Part shown: piece after piece, positions 1-6,716 of the stretch
Numbering within the stretch: position 1 is the first letter of the stretch
Layout of the letters: each line of letters opens with the position of its first letter
Source: an uncultured Azospirillum sp.
GTDB taxonomy: Bacteria; Pseudomonadota; Alphaproteobacteria; Azospirillales; Azospirillaceae
NCBI RefSeq assembly: GCF_946480385.1
Contig: NZ_CAMLJP010000164.1
Coordinates: 1 to 10,414 of the forward strand
Direction: 5' to 3'
DNA: 10,414 bases
Notes under the pieces: model-generated
What the model saw: the letters and a program-made list of their open reading frames with translations, nothing else
Databases searched by the model: none
Told to the model about the DNA's origin: nothing
Translations under genes and position numbers: made by a program

Positions 1-1026
1 CACCCAACGTTCAAGACCGCGGGCGTTGGCCAGCCGGGTCATCAGGGCGGCCTCGCCCGGCACCACCTCCGCCGGCCAGGACCCACGGGCGAGCGAACGG
101 GCGAAGCGGGCGAGCCACCAGACCAGCAGCTCCGTCGCCGTCTCGAACATCCCGTCATCCTGCTTGCGGGTCAGCTTGTCGCCGAAGGCGTGCGCGGCGA
201 CGATGTCGATGCGCGGCAGGTCGGACAGCAGCCCGACCATCTCGCGGTACAGCGCCAGTCCGCCGGCATCGGCCAGATCGATGGCGCGGCCGACGCTGCC
301 TTCCGACAGACGGGCCAGCGCCGGGCGGTCGTCGGCGGCGATGTCCGGCCGATGCTGCCCCAGCAGGTCGATCACCGTCTCCTCATCCAGCGGCTTCAGC
401 GTCAGCTTGCGGCAGCGCGAGCGGATGGTCGGCAGCATGCCGCCGGGATTGTCGCTGACCAGCAGCAGCAGGGCGCCGGGCGGCGGCTCCTCCAGGATTT
501 TCAGGATGGCGTTCAGGCCGCTGAGATTCATGCGGTCGGCGCCGTCGATCACCGCAACGCGCCAGCCGCCCTCAGCCGAGGTGCGGCGCAGGAAGGGGCC
601 GATCTTGCGCACGTCATCCACCGCGATGTCGCGTTTCAGCCGGCCCTTCTTCTCGTCGCGCTGGCGTTCGATGGTCAGCAGGTCGGCATGACCGCCCGAC
701 GCCACCCGGCGGAACACCGGATGGTCCGGCCCGATGTGCAGCGAAGTGACCGGCGCCGCTCCGCCCAAGAGACTATTGCCGAACAGGCTGTCGCCCGGCG
801 GGTCCTGCGCCAGGACGAAACGGGCGAAGCGGAAGGCCAGCGTTGCCTTGCCGATCCCCGGCGTGCCGCCGATCAGCCAGGCATGCGGCAGCCGGCCGGA
901 GTTCCAGGCCTCCAGCAGAAGCCGTTCCGCCTCCTCATGCCCGACGAGGTCCGGGTTGCGCCGGGGGGCGAGCGCCTCCTCCGCGGCCGGTGCGGCGGCG
1001 GGGGCGGATGTGCGCGCCTTGCTCAC
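1..1026 (-). CDS. holB: DNA polymerase III subunit delta' (HolB), 3' end cut by window edge
   Basis: This is the clamp-loader delta' subunit, which helps load the beta sliding clamp during chromosome replication in the cytoplasm. I translated the minus strand by hand from a GTG at 1024-1026; it stays open for 342 codons to the left edge, so the C-terminus is missing. Visible motifs are a P-loop-like GTPGIGKAT (residues 54-62), a Walker-B-like VAVIDGAD (157-164), the clamp-loader segment LNAILKILEEPP (171-182), and the SRC motif in IRSRCRKL (201-208), which marks delta' and gamma/tau subunits. The only cysteine I see is the one in SRC, so the four-cysteine zinc module of E. coli delta' is absent. 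The start overlaps the tmk stop as GTGA, with a weak GGGG ribosome site 8 bases upstream, suggesting translational coupling. A short DnaX is unlikely, because the protein starts too far from a canonical DnaX N-terminus and has an intact delta'-like middle. Confidence 0.93.
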   Translation of the reverse strand, partial: MSKARTSAPAAAPAAEEALAPRRNPDLVGHEEAERLLLEAWNSGRLPHAWLIGGTPGIGKATLAFRFARFVLAQDPPGDSLFGNSLLGGAAPVTSLHIGPDHPVFRRVASGGHADLLTIERQRDEKKGRLKRDIAVDDVRKIGPFLRRTSAEGGWRVAVIDGADRMNLSGLNAILKILEEPPPGALLLLVSDNPGGMLPTIRSRCRKLTLKPLDEETVIDLLGQHRPDIAADDRPALARLSEGSVGRAIDLADAGGLALYREMVGLLSDLPRIDIVAAHAFGDKLTRKQDDGMFETATELLVWWLARFARSLARGSWPAEVVPGEAALMTRLANARGLERWV

Positions 1027-1691
1027 GATTGCAGCCCCAGCCGGCCGGCGACGGCATCCCAAACACGGGTCTGCACGCCGTCCAGATCGGCGTCGGCATC
1101 CACCACCGCGCAACGCTCCGGCTCCCGCCGGGCGATGTCGAGGAAGCCGTCGCGCAGACGCTGGTGAAAGCCGATGTCCATCCGCTCATAGCGGTCTTCG
1201 CCACCATGGCGCGAGGCGGCGCGGCGCAGCCCTTTCCCGACATCAATATCCAGGATCAGCGTCAGGTCGGGGCGGAACTCGCCGAGCGCCGCCCGCTGCA
1301 GGGTCTCCACCAACTCGCGCCCCAGCCCCAACCCATAACCCTGATAGGCCATGGTGCTGTCGAAGAAGCGGTCGCACAGCACCCACCGCCCGGCCTCCAG
1401 CGCCGGCCACACCGTGCGTTCCAGATGGTCGCGGCGGGCGGCGGTATGCAGCAGCGCCTCCGTCACCGGGCTCCAGCGGCCGGTCTCGCCGGTCACCAGC
1501 AGGCCGCGGATCTCCTCCGCCCCCGGCGATCCGCCCGGCTCGCGCGTCGTCACCGTGTCGATGCCTTGGGTGCGCAGGGTCTCGGCCAGACGGCGCAGCT
1601 GCGTCGACTTGCCGGCCCCTTCGCCGCCTTCCAGCGTGATGAAGCGGCCACGGTTGGCGGAGGCGGTGAAGGAGGTCGGCATGGTCGTCAC
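1023..1691 (-). CDS. tmk: Thymidylate kinase
   Basis: Thymidylate kinase phosphorylates dTMP to dTDP with ATP, an essential step of dTTP synthesis in the cytoplasm. The 222-residue protein has the usual length. It shows the P-loop EGGEGAGKST (21-30), the dTMP-binding REPGG (50-54), the DRF motif (107-109) followed by STMAYQG, and an arginine-rich LID around residues 158-170. A P-loop without a basic residue combined with a basic LID is the bacterial (E. coli-like) arrangement. The first possible start is GTG at 1689-1691; an in-frame ATG at 1680-1682 would remove three residues, and neither has a clear ribosome site. The gene starts 2 bases after the carboxypeptidase stop and overlaps holB by 4 bases, so it lies in the middle of an operon. 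Pairing tmk with holB is common in bacteria and links dTTP supply with the replisome. Confidence 0.97.
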   Translation of the reverse strand: MTTMPTSFTASANRGRFITLEGGEGAGKSTQLRRLAETLRTQGIDTVTTREPGGSPGAEEIRGLLVTGETGRWSPVTEALLHTAARRDHLERTVWPALEAGRWVLCDRFFDSTMAYQGYGLGLGRELVETLQRAALGEFRPDLTLILDIDVGKGLRRAASRHGGEDRYERMDIGFHQRLRDGFLDIARREPERCAVVDADADLDGVQTRVWDAVAGRLGLQS

Positions 1692-1693
1692 GA

Positions 1694-2884
1694 TTACAGG
1701 CTGTTCCCGAAGACGAGATATTTGGCGGCGGCGAAGGCGCGGCCGACGAAGCCGGCCTTCGGCACGTCCTGCGCCGCAACCACCGGCACCTCCTTGCCCG
1801 GGAAGCCGGGGGCGGTGATGACCAGCTTGCCGACAGTGTCACCCTTCTTGATCGGGGCGGCAACCGGCGCGCTGCTGACCAGCGACACCTTCATGCCGGG
1901 GCGGTCGGCGCGGCGCATGGTGACGCTCAGGTTCTGCGGCACGGTGACGGGAACCGTCTCCTGCTCGCCCAGCCAGACCGGCACCTGCTCGATCGTCTCG
2001 CCGCCCTTGTAGAGGGTGTAGGAGGCGAATTCGCGGAATCCCCACTCGATCAGCCGGGCCGATTCGTCGGCGCGGGCCTGCATGCTGGGCAACCCGTTGA
2101 CCACCAGTAGCAGGCGCCGCCCCTCGCGCTCGCCCGACGCAGTCAGGCCATAGCCGCCGGCGTCGGTGTGGCCGGTCTTCATGCCGTCCACGTCCATGCC
2201 GCGGTACAGCAGCGGGTTGCGGTTGCCCTGGTTGATGCCGTGGTATTTGAACTCCCGGATCGAGTAATAATGGTAGTATTCCGGGAAGTCCTTGATCAGA
2301 TGCTCGGCCAGGATCGCCAGATCGCGGGCGGTCATATAGTGGTTGGGATCGGGCCAGCCGGTGGAGTTGACGAAGTTGCTGTTCTTCAGCCCCAGCTCGC
2401 GCGCCTTCTTGTTCTCCTGCTCGGCGAAGGATCCCTCCGATCCGGCCAGACCTTCGGCCAGCACGACGCAGGCGTCGTTGCCGGACTGGACGATCATGCC
2501 CTTGATCAGGTCATCGACCTTGATGTTGTTGTGAAGCTCTACGAACATCTTGGAGCCCTGCATCCGCCAGGCGCGCTCGCTGACCGGCAGCGTGCTCTCC
2601 AGCGTCAGCCGGCCGGTCTTGATCGCCTCGAAGGTCAGATAGGCGGTCATGATCTTGCTCATCGACGAGGGCGCCATGCGCTCGTCGGCGTTCTTCTCGA
2701 ACAGCACGGTGTTCGAGGTCAGGTCGACCAGGATCGCCTGCTTGGCGATGGTGTCGATGGTCGCGGCCTGGACCGAAACCGCGGTGAAGCCGGCGCCAAT
2801 CGTGGCCCCGGCCATCGCAATTCCGGCCGCAACGGCGACGGAACGGCCGAAAACGGCGCGCAGGCGGACGACAACAGCGTTCAT
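1694..2884 (-). CDS. Serine-type D-alanyl-D-alanine carboxypeptidase (PBP5/DacA family, peptidase S11)
   Basis: This periplasmic enzyme trims the terminal D-alanine from peptidoglycan pentapeptides and so limits cross-linking. The 396-residue protein starts with a signal peptide (about 1-40, likely cut after VQA). All three penicillin-binding motifs are present: SMSK with nucleophile Ser74 and Lys77, SGN at 134-136, and KTG at 236-238. A PBP5 C-terminal beta domain follows at about 286-376. The last 18 residues (AFAAAKYLVFG region) look like the amphipathic helix that anchors PBP5 to the inner membrane. The ATG start has a good GGAGG site (2894-2898) 9 bases upstream. The gene lies 87 bases after rlpA and 2 bases before tmk. 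Homologues are called dacA, dacC or dacF depending on species, so I give no symbol. The triad makes the enzyme class nearly certain; the specific paralogue is not decided. Confidence 0.96.
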   Translation of the reverse strand: MNAVVVRLRAVFGRSVAVAAGIAMAGATIGAGFTAVSVQAATIDTIAKQAILVDLTSNTVLFEKNADERMAPSSMSKIMTAYLTFEAIKTGRLTLESTLPVSERAWRMQGSKMFVELHNNIKVDDLIKGMIVQSGNDACVVLAEGLAGSEGSFAEQENKKARELGLKNSNFVNSTGWPDPNHYMTARDLAILAEHLIKDFPEYYHYYSIREFKYHGINQGNRNPLLYRGMDVDGMKTGHTDAGGYGLTASGEREGRRLLLVVNGLPSMQARADESARLIEWGFREFASYTLYKGGETIEQVPVWLGEQETVPVTVPQNLSVTMRRADRPGMKVSLVSSAPVAAPIKKGDTVGKLVITAPGFPGKEVPVVAAQDVPKAGFVGRAFAAAKYLVFGNSL

Positions 2885-2893
2885 GGCAACAAT

Positions 2894-2898
2894 CCTCC
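2894..2898 (-). promoter_or_regulatory. Ribosome-binding site of the D,D-carboxypeptidase gene
   Basis: A perfect GGAGG on the minus strand lies 9 bases before the ATG at 2882-2884. It supports this start and the full signal peptide. I see no convincing promoter in the 87-base gap after rlpA, so transcription probably reads through from rlpA. Confidence 0.75.
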
Positions 2899-2971
2899 AA
2901 GGGCACTCGGTACAGGCATTGGGTCACTGGCGCTCGCGAAGAGCAGCCGGGGTAAGCGTCGGGTGGACGGA

Positions 2972-3931
2972 TCAATCCACCACGATTTTGGCCTCCGTAA
3001 GGCCGGCCTGGATGATCTGGTTCAGCAGGCTGTCGGCTCGATCCACGCTGTCCAGCGGGCCGACGCGGACGCGGTGCAGGGTCATGCCGGCCGACCGCGT
3101 CTGGCTGACGCTGGCGTGCTGGCCGATGGCGGAAAGCCGGGCGCGGGCCTTCGCCACATTCTCCTCGCTGCCGAAGGCGCCGACCTGCACATAGATGGCC
3201 TCATGGGCCCTCACCGGCACTTGCGCCACCACCGGGGCCGGCACGAAGCGTCCTTCTGACATACTGCCGGCGACCGTGGCGGGCGGGGGAATGGGGGCAC
3301 CGATCACCGTCGGGCGGGCGGCCGCCAGTGTCGTCACCGGCCCGGCCGGCCCCGTCACCTCGATCCGGCCGCGCGGAGCGGCCTTCGGCGGCGGGCCGTC
3401 GAGTTCGGCCAGCATCGGGGCGGGCGTGCCCTGGCGCGCGGCGGCGGCGATGGCGCGGCTTTCCTCCGCCAGGATCTGCACGCGCACCTTGGCGGTGCCG
3501 GGACCGTCGAAGCCCAGCAATTGAGCGCCGCGGCGCGACATGTCGATGATGCGGCCGTTGGCGTAGGGGCCGCGGTCGTTGACGCGCACCACGATGGAGC
3601 GGCCGTTGTCCAGATTGGTCACCCGCACCAGACTGGGCATCGGCAGCGTCTTGTGCGCGGCTGTCAGCTCGTTCTGGTCGTAGATCTCGCCGTTGGCGGT
3701 GGTCTTCTCATGGAAGCCGGGGCCGTACCACGAGGCGATGCCGGTCTCGTCGTAGCTGTAATCTTCCTTGGGATAGTACCAGACGCCGTTGATCTGATAG
3801 GGCTTGCCCACCTTGTAGACGCCGCTGGTCGGAAGGCCCGAGCCGGTGACGGCGGGTTTCTGCGCGCAGGCGGCGAGCGCTGCCACGCCCACCAGCACGA
3901 CGACCCTGCTCACCCCGCGCCAGCGACGCAT
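2972..3931 (-). CDS. rlpA: Septal ring lytic transglycosylase RlpA, lipoprotein with DPBB and SPOR domains
   Basis: RlpA is an outer-membrane lipoprotein that, in Pseudomonas, cleaves glycan strands lacking stem peptides at the division septum. From the ATG at 3929-3931 the protein has 319 residues. It begins with a signal peptide and the lipobox LAAC (lipidated Cys22). A double-psi beta-barrel domain follows at about 63-155, containing ASWYGPGFH and VNDRGPY. A Pro/Ala-rich linker leads to a C-terminal SPOR domain (about 244-319), which binds denuded septal glycan. The E-x2-D-x7-H pattern (Glu82, Asp85, His93) matches the spacing of the residues studied in Pseudomonas RlpA, so an active enzyme is likely. 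A TTG at 3953-3955 would add eight residues, but the ATG has an AAGGGG site 8 bases upstream and gives a normal signal peptide. The gene heads the block with carboxypeptidase, tmk and holB. Confidence 0.95.
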   Translation of the reverse strand: MRRWRGVSRVVVLVGVAALAACAQKPAVTGSGLPTSGVYKVGKPYQINGVWYYPKEDYSYDETGIASWYGPGFHEKTTANGEIYDQNELTAAHKTLPMPSLVRVTNLDNGRSIVVRVNDRGPYANGRIIDMSRRGAQLLGFDGPGTAKVRVQILAEESRAIAAAARQGTPAPMLAELDGPPPKAAPRGRIEVTGPAGPVTTLAAARPTVIGAPIPPPATVAGSMSEGRFVPAPVVAQVPVRAHEAIYVQVGAFGSEENVAKARARLSAIGQHASVSQTRSAGMTLHRVRVGPLDSVDRADSLLNQIIQAGLTEAKIVVD

Positions 3932-3939
3932 CCGCCAAA

Positions 3940-3945
3940 CCCCTT
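3940..3945 (-). promoter_or_regulatory. Ribosome-binding site that decides the rlpA start
   Basis: AAGGGG on the minus strand lies 8 bases upstream of the ATG at 3929-3931. It falls inside the longer reading frame that begins at TTG 3955, so it argues for the shorter, 319-residue RlpA. Confidence 0.6.
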
Positions 3946-3982
3946 GCTTCCCCAAACCCGGCCGGAATGCCGGGGCGGCGGC

Positions 3983-4011
3983 ACTCTAGCGGGTTGGCAT
4001 CGCCGCGCCAA
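3983..4011 (-). promoter_or_regulatory. Candidate sigma70 promoter for rlpA and downstream genes
   Basis: On the minus strand, TTGGCG (4006-4011) and TAGAGT (3983-3988) are separated by exactly 17 bases. Each matches the E. coli consensus at 4 of 6 positions. Transcription would start near 3976 and give a leader of about 45 bases before the rlpA ATG, long enough to hold its ribosome site. The -35 element lies at one end of an imperfect inverted repeat (TTGGC...GCCAA, 3994-4011). Such matches arise by chance, so this remains a candidate. Confidence 0.35.
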
Positions 4012-4064
4012 TGCCTCGAACGCGGCAGAAACACGATGACACAGCCCATGCGCGGACCGGACCC

Positions 4065-4871
4065 TCAGGGGCCGGGAAACAGGCTTTCGGTGCGGCCCAT
4101 CAGCCAATAGGCGGTCAGCCCGATCCACTCCCGCACCGCGTCGTCCAGGATCACCAGATTCTGGCCGAACTCGAACCGCAGGTACGGCTTGGCGTCGTGG
4201 CGGGTGCGGTAATCGACGGGGTAGGGGATGACCTCCCACCCGATCTGCCGGAAGATGCCGACCGACCGGGGCATGTGCATGGCCGACGTGACGAGGACCC
4301 AGCGCTCCCCCGGCGCCGGCTTGACCATCTCCTTGCTGAAGACCGCGTTCTCCCAGGTGTTGCGGGAGTCCGCCTCATAGATCACGCGGTCGGCGGGGAT
4401 GCCGGCCTGAGCCAAGGCGGCGCGGGCGGTGACGTCCTCCTTGTACTCCTGCCCCAGCAGCCGGCCGGACCCGCCAGTGAAGACGGCCTTGGCTTCCGGA
4501 TGACGGCGAACGAGGTCGGCGAAACCGAGCACCCGCTCCGCCGCTTCATTGACGGAGGGATCGCCGCGGTCGGCGGTGATCGGCGGGTTGACCGCGCCGC
4601 CCAGCATGACGATGCCGTCGATCCGCCCCTCCGGCTCCGCCCGCGGGAAGCGGTTCTCCAGCGGTACGGCGACCAGCGCACCCAGCCCGGTATACATGAC
4701 CAGCAGAAGCAGCACCGCCGCCAGCGTCACCAACCGCCGCCCGGCGCGCTGCCAGCGCCGCGTCCGCAGCAGCACCGCCCCCAGCGCCACCGCCAGCACC
4801 AGCGCATTGCCGGGTGCGAAGACGCCCCACAGCAGCTTCGACAGGATGAAGGACAGCACCGGCACGCTCAC
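4065..4871 (-). CDS. ElyC/SanA/YdcF family (DUF218) membrane protein
   Basis: The 268-residue protein has two hydrophobic N-terminal segments (about 6-35 and 47-70) and then a DUF218 domain facing one side of the inner membrane. Family motifs visible are DGIVMLGGAV (85-94), FTGGSGRLLG (131-140), DSRNTWENA (168-176) and TSAMHMPRS (195-203), followed by a C-terminal REWIGLTAYWL stretch (247-257). The two N-terminal membrane segments resemble E. coli ElyC (YcbC), which is tied to lipid-carrier use and peptidoglycan assembly, more than soluble YdcF. The exact biochemical activity of the family is not settled. The start is uncertain: GTG at 4869-4871 is the first possible codon, but the bases before it are pyrimidine-rich and hold no ribosome site. 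The gene follows the VOC gene by 73 bases and precedes rlpA by 133 bases, which fits an envelope role. Confidence 0.88.
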   Translation of the reverse strand: MSVPVLSFILSKLLWGVFAPGNALVLAVALGAVLLRTRRWQRAGRRLVTLAAVLLLLVMYTGLGALVAVPLENRFPRAEPEGRIDGIVMLGGAVNPPITADRGDPSVNEAAERVLGFADLVRRHPEAKAVFTGGSGRLLGQEYKEDVTARAALAQAGIPADRVIYEADSRNTWENAVFSKEMVKPAPGERWVLVTSAMHMPRSVGIFRQIGWEVIPYPVDYRTRHDAKPYLRFEFGQNLVILDDAVREWIGLTAYWLMGRTESLFPGP

Positions 4872-4880
4872 GATGGTGAA

Positions 4881-4919
4881 GGGGGAGGGGGGCGGAGCAT
4901 AAGCGGGGCGGTTGGGGGG
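4881..4919 (+). other. G-rich tract with possible G-quadruplex potential
   Basis: The plus strand carries four runs of at least four G: 4881-4885, 4887-4892, 4905-4908 and 4914-4919. The loops are 1, 12 and 5 bases. The tract lies 10-48 bases upstream of the DUF218 start, and the plus strand is the template strand for that gene. The 12-base loop is longer than the classic G4 rule allows, so folding is only a possibility. Confidence 0.4.
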
Positions 4920-4944
4920 AGTAACCGCGTCGGCTCCGATGCCG

Positions 4945-5337
4945 TCACCCCCCGGCCGGCGTACACAGCTCCACCAGGGTGCCGTCGGGACAGCGGATGA
5001 AGGACACGGTCTGGCCCCACGGCATGGCCTTCGGCGGTGCCAGCTCGGTGGCGCCAGCGGTCAATGCGGTGGCGTGCCCCGCCTCCACATCGTCGGTGAC
5101 CAGGGCGATCTCGACGCCCAACGGCTTATCGCTGGTGCTGGCGAACACATAGCCGGCGGGGTGGTGCGACAATGCCAATTCCTGGCTGGCGAAGGACAGG
5201 GTGGTGGTGCCGGTGTCCAACTCGCCATAGTCGCCCGTTTCGGCGAGGAAGCGGCGGTTCAGCCCGAATGCCTTCTCGAAGAAGACCAGCGATGCGGCGA
5301 CATCGGGAACGTAGAGAATCGTATAGCCGAACTTCAT
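4945..5337 (-). CDS. VOC (glyoxalase/bleomycin-resistance-like) family protein
   Basis: This is a small cytoplasmic protein of 130 residues, the normal length for a single-chain vicinal oxygen chelate fold of two beta-alpha-beta-beta-beta modules. The first module starts with KFGYTILYVPDVAASLVFFEKAFGL. The second is seen in GVEIALVTDDVEAG and ends with the typical FIRCPDGTLVELCTP. At the positions where glyoxalase I holds metal ligands I read Tyr in strand 1, Glu in VEIAL and Glu in LVELC. The usual histidines are absent, so glyoxalase I activity is unlikely and the substrate is unknown. ATG 5335-5337 has GAGGG (5343-5347) 5 bases upstream, which I prefer over the GTG at 5347-5349 that overlaps that site. 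The gene follows the methyltransferase by 43 bases. Confidence 0.87.
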   Translation of the reverse strand: MKFGYTILYVPDVAASLVFFEKAFGLNRRFLAETGDYGELDTGTTTLSFASQELALSHHPAGYVFASTSDKPLGVEIALVTDDVEAGHATALTAGATELAPPKAMPWGQTVSFIRCPDGTLVELCTPAGG

Positions 5338-5342
5338 GACGG

Positions 5343-5347
5343 CCCTC
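5343..5347 (-). promoter_or_regulatory. Ribosome-binding site that decides the VOC gene start
   Basis: GAGGG on the minus strand lies 5 bases before the ATG at 5335-5337. It overlaps the alternative GTG at 5347-5349, so the shorter 130-residue protein is favoured. Confidence 0.55.
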
Positions 5348-5380
5348 ACTTGAATGGGTGACCGGAGGGAGGCGACTCTA

Positions 5381-5968
5381 TCACTCTCTGGCGCGGCGGT
5401 ATCCCCATACCGATGCCGGCGGCAGATTGCGCAGCGTGAACCCCAGCCTCTCGCCCTTCAGCCCCAACGCCCCGCGGTTCAGCGGCGAATGCGGCATGAA
5501 GCTGTAGAGCAGGAAGCGTCCGCCCGGCCGCAGGATGCGGAAGGTGGCGTCCAGCACCCCGCGCTGGAACTCCAGCGGGAAGGTGATCATCGGGATGCCG
5601 ATCACCACCGTCCCAACCTTGCCGCACAGCGCCTCACCCAGCAACTCGGGCGCCTTGCGGCAATCGTCGGCGATGACGGTGACGGCGGGGCAGCGGGCGC
5701 GCAGATGGCGGGCGAGGTCGCGGTCGATCTCGAAGCTGTAGAGCCGCTCGGCGGGGATGCCGGACTCCAGGATCGCGGCGGTGATTGGGCCGGTGCCGCC
5801 GCCGAACTCCACCACCAGCTCGTCGGCCTCGCAGCGGATCTCGCGGGTGATCCGACGGCGCAACGCCGGTGAGGAGGGGGCGACCGACCCCATCGCCCAG
5901 GGATCGGCCAGCCAACGGCGGAAGAACAGCCAGGATTCGGAAAGCGACGCGGGTGCGGTCCGATTCAT
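5381..5968 (-). CDS. Class I SAM-dependent methyltransferase, phospholipid N-methyltransferase (PmtA)-like
   Basis: The 195-residue protein resembles the short PmtA-type phospholipid N-methyltransferases (COG3963), which methylate phosphatidylethanolamine with S-adenosylmethionine towards phosphatidylcholine at the inner membrane. The N-terminus LFFRRWLADPWAMGSVAPSS (14-33) is typical of the family and probably aids membrane contact. SAM-binding motif I is VVEFGGGTGPIT (52-63). An acidic strand-2 end follows at YSFEID (77-82), then ADD at 100-102. The signature VVIGIPMITFP (121-131) corresponds to the SGLPLLNFP block of Agrobacterium PmtA. The C-terminus NLPPASVWGYRR is also family-like. ATG 5966-5968 has a strong AGGGAGG site (5976-5982) 7 bases upstream. 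The gene lies 43 bases after exoD. It may act on lipids or on another substrate, because the family is broad and I cannot prove phosphatidylcholine synthesis from sequence. Confidence 0.85.
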   Translation of the reverse strand: MNRTAPASLSESWLFFRRWLADPWAMGSVAPSSPALRRRITREIRCEADELVVEFGGGTGPITAAILESGIPAERLYSFEIDRDLARHLRARCPAVTVIADDCRKAPELLGEALCGKVGTVVIGIPMITFPLEFQRGVLDATFRILRPGGRFLLYSFMPHSPLNRGALGLKGERLGFTLRNLPPASVWGYRRARE

Positions 5969-6011
5969 CTGTGGGCCTCCCTGGATCGGGGCGGCCCATC
6001 CGCGGCTCGCC

Positions 6012-6716
6012 CTACAGCGGAGTTGCTGCCAGAAGTTGGTGACCTGCGTATGACAGCCCGCTCGCCACCAGCGTCAAAAACACCAGCGCTGCCACGGTCA
6101 GCCCCAGCCCGATGCCGATGGCGCCGCCGTCGCGCTCGATCAGCCCCAGCGAAATCAGCACCAGCGCGAAGCCCGGCAGCCAGCCGGTCAGCGGCAGCGG
6201 CACGATGCAGGTCAGCGTCAGGATGAACAGCAGAAGTCCGAACCAGCGTTCCTGATCGATGCGGGCGAGCCGGTGCAGCCGCGGCTTCAGCATCCGCTCG
6301 ATCCCGGTCAGGCGCGGCATGGCGGCGTCCAGCGTGCGGGCCGCCAGTCCGGTGCCGATGGACCGCCTCAGCAGCCAGTCCGGCAGCCTCGCCCCGCGCC
6401 GTCCGAAGGCGAGCTGCGCGGCGTAGAGCACGATGGGCAGGTCGAACAGGCAGGACACGCCCAGCGGCACCGGCGCGATGGTCGGCAGCGACAGCGCCAG
6501 CAGGATGGTGCCGAGCGAGCGGTCGCCCAGCGCCCGGATCAGGTCGGCCAGCGTGACCCGCCCGGCCGGCAGGTTGGCGCGGAAGCGGGCCAGCACGTCC
6601 GACGTGCGCTCCTCCTCCACCGTTCCGCACAGGGCGGGCAGGGCGAGGGCGCCGTCGCGCTGCGCCTCGCCGACCTCATCGGCCAGCGGGTGGTCGATGT
6701 GGTGATCGGCGTTCAA
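6012..6716 (-). CDS. ExoD family inner-membrane protein
   Basis: The 234-residue protein belongs to the exopolysaccharide synthesis ExoD family. In Sinorhizobium meliloti, exoD mutants are alkali-sensitive and defective in nodule invasion; the molecular activity is unknown. A hydrophilic N-terminus (1-55) is followed by hydrophobic stretches at about 68-105 (one or two membrane passes), 159-177, 178-194 and 199-220. Family-like blocks are LGDRSLGTILLALSLPTIAPVPLG (about 63-86) and LPDWLLRRS (111-119). The start is an unusual TTG at 6714-6716. It is supported by GGAGG 7 bases upstream and by the TTGA overlap with the yheS stop, which suggests translational coupling. No nearby ATG or GTG would keep the family's N-terminal part. 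Because the neighbours are not exopolysaccharide genes, a general membrane or stress role is as likely as polysaccharide export. Confidence 0.9.
   Translation of the reverse strand: MNADHHIDHPLADEVGEAQRDGALALPALCGTVEEERTSDVLARFRANLPAGRVTLADLIRALGDRSLGTILLALSLPTIAPVPLGVSCLFDLPIVLYAAQLAFGRRGARLPDWLLRRSIGTGLAARTLDAAMPRLTGIERMLKPRLHRLARIDQERWFGLLLFILTLTCIVPLPLTGWLPGFALVLISLGLIERDGGAIGIGLGLTVAALVFLTLVASGLSYAGHQLLAATPL

Noticed and set aside
26..2012. Several overlapping plus-strand reading frames across holB, tmk and the carboxypeptidase
   Set aside because: All are antisense to genes with full family motifs, overlap each other in different frames, and show no recognisable domain.
3957..3975. GC-rich inverted repeat between rlpA and the DUF218 gene as a terminator
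   Set aside because: The stem is only about five pairs, no T-run follows, and the repeat lies within the probable rlpA leader.
5343..5370. CCCTC/GAGGG pairing that might hide the ribosome site of the VOC gene
   Set aside because: Only five pairs with a loop of roughly 19 bases; too weak to claim a regulatory switch.
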